Shown here: positions 1 to 5,624 of the stretch, one piece after another | How positions within the stretch are numbered: position 1 is the stretch's first letter | How the letters are laid out: each line of letters opens with the position of its first letter | Assembly: GCA_015228995.1 (NCBI GenBank) | Contig: JADGCM010000110.1 | Coordinates: 1 to 5,624, forward strand | Direction of reading: 5' to 3' | DNA length: 5,624 nucleotides | Source of the DNA: Magnetococcales bacterium | GTDB lineage: Bacteria > Pseudomonadota > Magnetococcia > Magnetococcales > JADGCH01 | The notes under the pieces: generated by a model | What the model saw: the letters and a program-made list of their open reading frames with translations, nothing else | The model's database searches: none | Told to the model about the DNA's origin: nothing | Made by a program: the position numbers and the translations under genes

Positions 1-54
1 GGTTGAGACAAGAACGGTCCATGTGCCCCCTTCGGTGGTTGAGACGAGAACGGT
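1..54 (+). repeat. 18-bp direct repeat, 36-bp period, at window edge
   Basis: Bases 1-18 and 37-54 are the same 18-mer with a single A/G difference (GGTTGAGACAAGAACGGT versus GGTTGAGACGAGAACGGT). The period is 36 bases. The second copy overlaps the point where the adaptor reading frame becomes recognisable. With only two copies at the extreme edge of the window, a small local duplication or an assembly/sequencing artefact is more likely than a functional repeat. Confidence 0.6.
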
Positions 55-578
55 TTATTCAATTGGGTGAAACTGCCAATGTTGGGCAGCCATTATTTAC
101 CGGCATGTCTCTGGATAAATTGCGGGTACAAACAGCAGTACCCCAGTCTTGGATGCCGATGATACGCCAATATCAACAGGCCGATGTCATGTTGTCCGAT
201 CAAAGACGCGTTGCAGCGCAGTCGTTGGTGTTTTTCCCCTATGCTGATGATAAAAGCCACGACTTTAACGTTCGTCTCCATCTTCCTCCGGGCATAGAAG
301 GGGTGTTTCCGGGCACTTTGGTCAAGACGGTTTTTAAGGTTGGGGAGGGTAAGCGTCTGGTGGTCCCGGCCTCGTCGGTGGTGCGGCGCGGTGAATTGAC
401 CGCCGTTTATGTTGTCAGCGGTGATGCGGTGGCGCTGCGACCGGTATTGACGGGCGCTACCCAGTCGGATGGTTCCGTTGAAATCGTCTCAGGCATTCGT
501 GCGGCGGAGCAGGTGGCATTGGATCCGGTTCGTGCTGGTCAATACCTCCAGGCAAAACGGGCGGGCGGCGCATCATGA
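3..578 (+). CDS. RND efflux membrane fusion protein (periplasmic adaptor), 3' part
   Basis: This is the C-terminal part of a HlyD/AcrA-type adaptor, which in this family bridges an RND pump to an outer-membrane channel in the periplasm. Visible in order, counting residues from base 3: the end of the lipoyl/barrel-sandwich domain (RERFIQLGETANVGQPLF, about residues 16-33), the beta-barrel domain (from DKLRVQTAVPQ to FPGTLVKTVF, about 38-112), and the membrane-proximal domain (LVVPASSVVRRGELTAVYVV onward, about 119-180). The gene start lies outside the window; the TTG at base 3 is not a credible start because the frame is open to the left edge. The first ~45 bases in this frame do not read like an adaptor, and the expected APFGG motif occurs in another frame at 25-39 (see findings). 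Its stop overlaps the pump start as ATGA, indicating translational coupling. The family call is firm; the substrate is unknown. Confidence 0.9.
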   Translation: MRQERSMCPLRWLRRERFIQLGETANVGQPLFTGMSLDKLRVQTAVPQSWMPMIRQYQQADVMLSDQRRVAAQSLVFFPYADDKSHDFNVRLHLPPGIEGVFPGTLVKTVFKVGEGKRLVVPASSVVRRGELTAVYVVSGDAVALRPVLTGATQSDGSVEIVSGIRAAEQVALDPVRAGQYLQAKRAGGAS

Positions 579-3500
579 GCGAGCAGCAGGAAGTCGGTTT
601 CTCTGGTGGGCTAGCGCGAAAATTTCAGAACTCGGAAATTACGCCACTATTGGCCTTAGTGGGTTTCTTGCTCGGTCTGTTCGCCGTTCTGATCACCCCC
701 AAGGAAGAAGAGCCGCAAATATCGGTCACCTTTGCCAACGTTTTTATCCCCTTTCCGGGTGCGTCTGCCAAAGAAGTCGAGCGGGTGGTGTCGGTACCGG
801 CGCAGCAGATCCTGGCGGAAATTGATGGGGTCAAAAACATTTATGCTGTCTCCCGCCCGGGCATGTCGGTGTTGACCATTCGTTATGAGGTGGGCGAAGA
901 TCGTACAGCGGCTATCTTACGGATTTATAATGCTATTTTTTCCAATCAGGACTTTTTACCCCGCAACCTCGGGGTTGGCCAGCCTTTGGTTAAACCGAAA
1001 GGCATTGATGATGTGCCGATCGTCACCCTGACCCTATGGAGCGATAACCCGGATCGTACCGCCACCGATTTGACCCGTATTGCTCACAGCTTAGAGTCTG
1101 AATTAAAGCGGGTGCCAGGGACCCGTGACGTTTACACCATTGGTGCTCAACAACGCATTGTGCATGTGTTGCTCGACCCACAGAAATTGTCCGGCTACGG
1201 CATTGCTTTGACCGACCTTGAGAACTCATTGGGTGGCGCCAATTTCTCGCGTGACGTCGGTCCCATCATCAAGGATAATCACTCCATCCCGGTACAGGCG
1301 GGTGAGTTTTTCAGTAGCACCGATCAGGTTGCCGATTTAGTCGTCGGGTTTCACAATGGGGCGCCGATCTACCTACGTGATGTCGCTCAGATCAATCTGG
1401 AAAACGACCAACCGGAAACCTATCTTTGGTTTGGGACCGGTGCAGGCGCAGGTAAAAGGGGAATCACGCAGCGCGGCGAATTCCCGGCTGTGACCTTGGC
1501 GGTGGCTAAAAAAACCGGCACCAACGCGGTGGCCATTGCCCAGAGCGTTATCAGCCAGGCGGATCAGTTGCGGGCTCACCTGATTCCTGATGATGTCCAT
1601 GTTACCATCACCCGCGACTATGGTCTCACCGCCGACGCCAAAGCGACCAAATTAATCGGTAAATTGACCTTTGCCACTTTTTTTGTCGTCTTATTGGTGT
1701 TGCTGGCCATGGGTTGGCGTGAGGCAGCCATCGTTGGTGCAGCGGTGGTGCTGACCCTCGCCCTGACCCTGTTTGCCAACTGGGCGGTTGGTTTTACCCT
1801 CAACCGCGTCTCGCTGTTCGCGCTGATCTTTTCTATCGGTATCCTGGTGGATGACGCTATCGTCGTGGTAGAGAATATCCATCGTCACATGGGACTGAGT
1901 AAGAAGCCGTTATTGGAGATTATCCCCGCCGCTGTTGGTGAGGTGGGAGGACCGACCATCTTGGCCACTTTTACCGTCATTGCGGCGCTGTTGCCGATGG
2001 CGTTTGTCACCGGTCTGATGGGACCTTATATGAGCCCCATCCCGATTAATGCCAGCGTCGGCATGCTGATTTCCCTGATGGTCGCTTTTGTCGTGACTCC
2101 TTGGTTGGCCCATACTGGTTTGCGTCATGTTGCGACGCATCATCAGCATCAAGAAGGAGGCGGTGAAGAGGTTTCTGCTAAGACAATGGGCTTTTTTAAG
2201 GGCGTCTACCATCCGTTCATCGTCAGTCCCCGCTCGGCCTTTAATCAGACTGTGTTGGGTGTAGCGGTGGTGGGGTTGATCGTTGGCTCCATGCTATTGG
2301 TGACCAACCAAAACGTGGTGATGAAAATGCTCCCCTTCGACAACAAGTCGGAATTTCAGGTAGTGGTGGATATGCCCGAAGAGAGCACCCTGGAAGAGAC
2401 CGCTGGGGTGGTACGACAGCTGACCGCTTATTTGGCAACCGTTCCAGAGGTGACCGACTACCAGGCTTATGTGGGCAATTCTTCCCCTGTTGGGTTTAAC
2501 GGCTTGGTACGGCAATATTATTTACGTTCTGGAACTAACGTGGCGGACGTTCAAGTTAATCTGACCGATAAACACGACCGTACCCGTAAGAGTCACGAGA
2601 TTGCCCGTGATATTCGTAAGCCCTTACAGGAGATTGGCCGTCGGCTCAATGCCAATGTTAAGGTGGTAGAAGTGCCACCCGGACCACCGGTGCAATCTCC
2701 CTTAGTGGCGGAGGTGTATGGTCCTGACTATGACGGGCAGATTCGGGTGGCCAAGACTGTGCGGCAGTTATTTGAGAAAACCGCCGATATCGTGGACGTT
2801 GACGATAGTATTGAGACCACTGGCGAGCGATTGGTCGTGCAAGTGGATCGACAAAAAGCAGCACGGCTCGGTATCTCGCAGAAGGCCGTTACCGATCTGC
2901 TGCTGACCACCCTAAAAGGAATGGATGTCTCCTTTCTGCACCGTGAAGATGTCAAATTTGCTGTGCCAATCCGTATGGAACTACCGGTTGCCACCAAGGC
3001 TGATTTAACGGCGGTGCTCTCTCTTAAAGTGAAGAGTATGACCGGTGCCATGATTCCGATCGCTGAAGTAGCCACCATCCGGACCATGCCCCGAGAAAAT
3101 GCCATCTACCACAAAGATCTGGTGCCGGTTGTCTACGTCACAGGCGACATGGCCGGGCATTTAGACAGCCCGTTGTATGGCATGATGTCGATTATTAATG
3201 CTGTCAATCAAGTTCAAGTCGAAGGTGGGCAGAGTATCGATCAAAAATTTATTGAGCAACCCAAAACACCATACCGTTACAGCATCAAATGGGATGGTGA
3301 GTGGCAGGTCACTTACGAGACCTTCCGCGATATGGGCATCGCCTATGCTGTCGGGCTATTGATGATCTATCTATTGGTGGTAGCCCAATTTCAGTCCTAT
3401 CTGGTGCCCCTGATCATCATGGCACCCATTCCATTGACCATCATTGGGGTCATGCCGGGCCATGCCCTGCTGGGAGCGCAATTTACCGCCACCTCCATGA

Positions 3501-3832
3501 TTGGCATGATTGCTCTGGCCGGGATTATCGTCCGTAACTCCATTCTGTTGGTCGACTTCATCAACGAAGAAGTAGCAAGCGGTATTCCCTTCCGCGATGC
3601 AGTGATACGAGCGGGGGCCATTCGCTCCAAACCAATCATCTTGACCGGATTAGCAGCGATGTTGGGGGCTTTTTTCATTCTTGACGATCCCATCTTTTCC
3701 GGATTGGCGATCGCCCTTATTTTTGGCATCCTGATCTCCACCATGTTGACACTGCTGGTCATTCCCATCATGTACTACACCTTGATGCGTAACCGTATCG
3801 GAGTGGTTAAGGGGGGAGGAGAACACGGATGA
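575..3832 (+). CDS. RND-family efflux permease (AcrB/HAE-like inner-membrane pump)
   Basis: A complete RND pump of 1085 residues, slightly longer than the usual ~1030-1050. In the family, homotrimers in the inner membrane use the proton gradient to export substrates through an adaptor and an outer-membrane channel. Seen in order: TM1 (about 22-42); first periplasmic porter region starting with FPGASAKEVERVVSVPAQQI; TM2-TM6 (about 355-515), including TM4 GILVDDAIVVVEN with the proton-relay pair D426/D427; a hydrophilic His- and Glu-bearing loop (513-540); TM7 (about 560-578); second periplasmic region including VPPGPPVQSPLVAEVYGPD; TM8-TM12 (about 920-1075). TM10 reads GIIVRNSILLVDF, with Arg987 where AcrB has its essential Lys940. 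The D-D pair in TM4 argues for the HAE type rather than CusA-like heavy-metal pumps, but the substrate cannot be read from sequence. ATG 575 overlaps the adaptor stop; its own Shine-Dalgarno is weak, so coupling is likely. Confidence 0.96.
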   Translation: MSEQQEVGFSGGLARKFQNSEITPLLALVGFLLGLFAVLITPKEEEPQISVTFANVFIPFPGASAKEVERVVSVPAQQILAEIDGVKNIYAVSRPGMSVLTIRYEVGEDRTAAILRIYNAIFSNQDFLPRNLGVGQPLVKPKGIDDVPIVTLTLWSDNPDRTATDLTRIAHSLESELKRVPGTRDVYTIGAQQRIVHVLLDPQKLSGYGIALTDLENSLGGANFSRDVGPIIKDNHSIPVQAGEFFSSTDQVADLVVGFHNGAPIYLRDVAQINLENDQPETYLWFGTGAGAGKRGITQRGEFPAVTLAVAKKTGTNAVAIAQSVISQADQLRAHLIPDDVHVTITRDYGLTADAKATKLIGKLTFATFFVVLLVLLAMGWREAAIVGAAVVLTLALTLFANWAVGFTLNRVSLFALIFSIGILVDDAIVVVENIHRHMGLSKKPLLEIIPAAVGEVGGPTILATFTVIAALLPMAFVTGLMGPYMSPIPINASVGMLISLMVAFVVTPWLAHTGLRHVATHHQHQEGGGEEVSAKTMGFFKGVYHPFIVSPRSAFNQTVLGVAVVGLIVGSMLLVTNQNVVMKMLPFDNKSEFQVVVDMPEESTLEETAGVVRQLTAYLATVPEVTDYQAYVGNSSPVGFNGLVRQYYLRSGTNVADVQVNLTDKHDRTRKSHEIARDIRKPLQEIGRRLNANVKVVEVPPGPPVQSPLVAEVYGPDYDGQIRVAKTVRQLFEKTADIVDVDDSIETTGERLVVQVDRQKAARLGISQKAVTDLLLTTLKGMDVSFLHREDVKFAVPIRMELPVATKADLTAVLSLKVKSMTGAMIPIAEVATIRTMPRENAIYHKDLVPVVYVTGDMAGHLDSPLYGMMSIINAVNQVQVEGGQSIDQKFIEQPKTPYRYSIKWDGEWQVTYETFRDMGIAYAVGLLMIYLLVVAQFQSYLVPLIIMAPIPLTIIGVMPGHALLGAQFTATSMIGMIALAGIIVRNSILLVDFINEEVASGIPFRDAVIRAGAIRSKPIILTGLAAMLGAFFILDDPIFSGLAIALIFGILISTMLTLLVIPIMYYTLMRNRIGVVKGGGEHG
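3817..3823 (+). promoter_or_regulatory. Strong Shine-Dalgarno for first coiled-coil gene
   Basis: AGGAGAA, preceded by a run of six G, lies inside the 3' end of the pump gene, 7 bases (counted from AGGAG) before ATG 3829. It supports 3829 as the start; ATG 3832 directly after it is a possible alternative that would shorten the protein by one residue. This is a much better site than the one before the pump gene, suggesting that the small protein may be made in higher amounts than the pump. Confidence 0.75.
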
Positions 3833-4383
3833 TGGATCTGACTGTCGTTCAGCACGAGGAGTTGCGTCAGGCTGTGGAAGATTTCAAGGCGGCAATGGCG
3901 GTACGGAGCAGTCTAAACCTGCGTGTTGCTCGCCGCGTCACCGCCATCCTGCGGGTCGGTATGGTCAGCATGGGGGTAGTAGCCATTATCTTCCTGTTCT
4001 TGCTGCTGGTGCTGACCTCGAAGATAACCTACATGATTGACGTCATCGACACCATGAATAAACAATTCACCTCCATGGCCAGTGACATGGGAGCGATGCG
4101 TGGTGTTATCGTGCAAATGGACCAACATGTAGCGGCATTGCCGGTGATTGTGCAAGAAATCGAGACCATGAAGGGATCGGTATCCTCCCTCAATCATAAT
4201 ATCAACAACATTGCCGCCAGAATGAAGGTTATTGATGACAGTTTGACTGGTATCACTTACAACGTCGGCAACATGACGACGACTTTTCGGGTCATGGACG
4301 GTCATGTCAATGGCATCGGGCAAGATGTGCAGCGTATGTCTCGCCCGATGAAACTCTTTAACTCTATGACGTTGACACGTTAA
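3829..4383 (+). CDS. Membrane-anchored Met-rich coiled-coil protein, copy 1
   Basis: I do not recognise a named family. The 184-residue protein has a short N-terminal segment (1-42) ending in a basic stretch (RVARRVTAILRV), one membrane helix (about 43-63, VVAIIFLFLLLVL core), then about 120 residues with hydrophobic residues every 3-4 positions, as in a long coiled coil. The basic flank predicts N-terminus in the cytoplasm and the rod in the periplasm. Methionine is very frequent (18 of 184) and falls mostly in the core positions. There are no cysteines and no catalytic motif. A Pro-containing LPVI (104-107) interrupts the heptads and an SRP motif (171-173) marks the end of the rod; both recur in the downstream gene, with which it aligns without gaps. 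It overlaps the pump stop by ATGA, so it is co-translated with the RND system. Possible roles: pump accessory or scaffold, or an envelope structural protein; function is undetermined. Confidence 0.85.
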   Translation: MMDLTVVQHEELRQAVEDFKAAMAVRSSLNLRVARRVTAILRVGMVSMGVVAIIFLFLLLVLTSKITYMIDVIDTMNKQFTSMASDMGAMRGVIVQMDQHVAALPVIVQEIETMKGSVSSLNHNINNIAARMKVIDDSLTGITYNVGNMTTTFRVMDGHVNGIGQDVQRMSRPMKLFNSMTLTR

Positions 4384-4384
4384 C

Positions 4385-4391
4385 GAAGAGG
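4385..4391 (+). promoter_or_regulatory. Shine-Dalgarno supporting GTG start
   Basis: GAAGAGG sits in the 18-base gap after the stop of the first coiled-coil gene, 10 bases before GTG 4402. It decides for the GTG start: the next in-frame ATG is at residue 25 and would remove part of the N-terminal segment. Confidence 0.55.
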
Positions 4392-4401
4392 TTCAGATAT
4401 C

Positions 4402-4968
4402 GTGAATCGTGACGAGGAAACGCGGAAAACCCTTGATATCATAACCGAGACGTTTGGTACGTTTCGGGCTGAAATGGAGTCCGTCGATAAAATTGCCTTT
4501 AAAATTGGTCGGCGCACGACACGATTGATTCGGGTTGTGCTGACGATATTGGCCATCAGTAGCACCATCGTGTTATTTCTGGTGGCTGATTTGACCAGCA
4601 GCCTGACACAGATGATTGACAGCATGAACGCCATGTACAACCACTTTGGTTACATGTCGAAGGATATGAACGATATCACGGCGTCGGTCAACAATATGGG
4701 GCAGAATATCCAGGGGATTCCGGTGATTGCCGAGGCCATGAAGCAGATGAACCACGATGTGGCTGGTATGGATGGTGCTGTGGTTGGCATGAAGGACAAT
4801 ATGCAATCAATGGAACAGGGTATTGTCCAGATTGACCGTGGTGTGTGGGAAATGAGTGGGCGGTTTAATTCGGTTACTATGGCCGTATCGCACATGAATT
4901 ACAATGTCAATCAAATGACTCGGCCTACCAATATGATGAATCCGATGGGATGGATGATACCGCCTTGA
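4402..4968 (+). CDS. Membrane-anchored Met-rich coiled-coil protein, copy 2
   Basis: A 188-residue tandem paralogue of the preceding gene with no family name I can assign. It has a GTG start, an N-terminal acidic/polar region, a basic flank (GRRTTRLIRV, 36-45), one membrane helix (about 46-64), and a rod with almost unbroken 3-4 hydrophobic spacing from about residue 71 to 172. Methionine makes up 22 of 188 residues, 20 of them after the membrane helix, mostly in core positions; there are no cysteines. From S66 it aligns without gaps to S64 of copy 1 over 117 residues; by hand count 28 are identical (about 24%), and the alignment also covers the membrane helix and its RR..T...RV flank. The heptads slip at IPVI (106-109), the position of LPVI in copy 1, and end at TRP (173-175). 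The C-terminus is Met/Pro-rich. Predicted topology: cytoplasmic N-terminus, periplasmic rod. The 3' end overlaps the next gene by 19 bases. Confidence 0.85.
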   Translation: MNRDEETRKTLDIITETFGTFRAEMESVDKIAFKIGRRTTRLIRVVLTILAISSTIVLFLVADLTSSLTQMIDSMNAMYNHFGYMSKDMNDITASVNNMGQNIQGIPVIAEAMKQMNHDVAGMDGAVVGMKDNMQSMEQGIVQIDRGVWEMSGRFNSVTMAVSHMNYNVNQMTRPTNMMNPMGWMIPP

Positions 4969-5624
4969 TCGTTTCGTTGAGTGATATCGCGACCTCGTTA
5001 CGCAACGAACCGGTTTTTAGGGCTTGTCCTGTGGAAGAGTTGGCGCGGTTGCTGGGAAAGGTGACGGTGCGCTCGTTGCTGCCCGGTGAAGTGCTGCATG
5101 AGCAGGGTTCTCTGGCGCAGGAGAGCTACGTCGTCCTATCCGGATGTTTCTGCTGGGATGGTTCCAACCATGAAACGGTCTCGATACGTTCGGGACTGTT
5201 GGGGCAGGAAGCCGTCCTGACGATGCAGGCCTACGCCACCACAGTGACTGCCACAGAAGCTGCCACAGTGGTCGTGATCCCCAGGGAGGCTTTAAAGCAT
5301 GTCGTTTGGAGCAATCAGGAGCTGCGCGATTTAATCTTCGCATCGTTCACGGATCGTTTTATGCAGCCATCACGGACTCGTGAGGCCGGTTCCCTGTTGC
5401 ATGCGGCCCTCACTAGGCTGCATACCAATCTTCATAAGGAAATGCCTGTTAACAAGCTGGTGGGTTGGTTTCTAACTCTGGCCGTCCCTATCCTGACGGT
5501 CCATGGGTTGGGACAGTTGGCCAATCCTCCAAACCTACAGGCCAGCTACGCCATGGGTATCATCTCCGCTGCGGTGATGATGTGGGTCTTCCGTACACTG
5601 CCCGATTTTGTCCCAGCACTCTTT
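4950..5624 (+). CDS. CNBD-like domain fused to SLC13/DASS-type permease, 5' part
   Basis: The reading frame is open for 225 codons from ATG 4950 to the right edge, with no stop. Residues about 20-135 read like a cyclic-nucleotide-binding (CRP/Kir-type) beta-roll: LLPGEVLHEQGSLAQESYVVLSG is the typical strand-turn pattern, followed by LLGQEAVLTMQAYATTVTA in place of the phosphate-binding cassette, and VVVIPREAL leading to the C helix. The cassette keeps the Glu (E87), but the usual Arg appears to be Tyr/Ala (A94-Y95), so nucleotide binding is doubtful. After a linker (136-166), two hydrophobic segments (about 168-188 and 199-215) end in WVFRTLPDFVPALF, which resembles the W.TE.LP...TALL region near the N-terminus of SLC13/DASS anion or dicarboxylate transporters. 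The permease call rests on this short stretch and is moderate. The start is inside the previous gene with no clear Shine-Dalgarno; TTG at 4965 or 4977 are alternatives. Confidence 0.75.
   Translation, partial: MDDTALIVSLSDIATSLRNEPVFRACPVEELARLLGKVTVRSLLPGEVLHEQGSLAQESYVVLSGCFCWDGSNHETVSIRSGLLGQEAVLTMQAYATTVTATEAATVVVIPREALKHVVWSNQELRDLIFASFTDRFMQPSRTREAGSLLHAALTRLHTNLHKEMPVNKLVGWFLTLAVPILTVHGLGQLANPPNLQASYAMGIISAAVMMWVFRTLPDFVPALF

Noticed and set aside
1..54. Possible CRISPR-like direct repeats
   Set aside because: Only two 18-base copies with an 18-base gap, lying over an adaptor coding region; no array.
469..825. Plus-strand open frame overlapping the adaptor and pump genes
   Set aside because: It is a shifted frame over two well-recognised genes; its translation shows no family motif.
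575..3832. Assignment of the pump as a CusA-type copper/silver exporter because of the Met-rich neighbours
   Set aside because: TM4 has the HAE-type Asp-Asp pair rather than the CusA-type Asp-Ala-Ala, and I see no clear methionine relay in the periplasmic regions.
3913..4323. Minus-strand open frame encoding a His-rich protein opposite the first coiled-coil gene
   Set aside because: The His richness is the mirror of the many ATG Met codons (CAT on the other strand); the plus-strand frame has a good Shine-Dalgarno, membrane topology and a paralogue.
4384..4401. Possible promoter or terminator between the two coiled-coil genes
   Set aside because: The gap is only 18 bases and holds a Shine-Dalgarno; there is no hairpin plus T-run and no -35/-10 pair.
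4573..4806. Minus-strand His-rich open frame opposite the second coiled-coil gene
   Set aside because: Same artefact of Met codons read on the opposite strand; no independent start signal or recognisable protein.
5017..5343. Minus-strand open frame opposite the CNBD-like/permease gene
   Set aside because: Arg/Pro/Ala-rich low-information translation; the plus-strand frame has domain patterns and stays open to the window edge.

Overview
The window is a densely packed, single-strand (+) stretch of a Gram-negative bacterial genome. Everything recognisable reads left to right. It contains the 3' part of an RND-pump membrane fusion protein gene, a complete RND inner-membrane pump gene, two small tandem paralogous genes for membrane-anchored, methionine-rich coiled-coil proteins, and the 5' part of a gene that appears to join a cyclic-nucleotide-binding-like domain to an SLC13/DASS-type anion permease. 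Base composition is moderate (by eye a little over 50% GC). The RND tripartite system and the protein style suggest a proteobacterium; a gammaproteobacterium is plausible, but no marker gene here fixes the taxon.

Layout. 1-578: adaptor (periplasmic membrane fusion protein), 5' end outside the window, with a suspicious duplicated and apparently frame-disrupted first ~50 bases. 575-3832: RND permease of 1085 residues, joined to the adaptor by an ATGA stop/start overlap. 3829-4383: first coiled-coil protein, again joined by ATGA and preceded by a strong Shine-Dalgarno sequence. 4402-4968: second coiled-coil protein, GTG start, 18 bases downstream. 4950-5624: CNBD-like/permease fusion, starting inside the previous gene and running off the right edge. 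No gap exceeds about 20 bases, and I see no promoter, terminator, RNA gene, mobile element or CRISPR array, so this looks like the interior of one operon.

How the genes may work together. The adaptor and RND permease form the inner-membrane and periplasmic parts of a proton-driven export pump; the outer-membrane channel is not in the window. The two coiled-coil proteins share topology (short cytoplasmic N-terminus, one membrane helix, long periplasmic rod), can be aligned without gaps over about 150 residues, and keep a Pro-containing kink and an Arg-Pro end mark at matching positions. They are the least explained part: co-transcribed with a pump and a putative regulated anion transporter, they could be pump accessory, scaffold or envelope-spacing proteins. 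That role is inference; only the gene order, overlaps and sequence patterns are directly seen.
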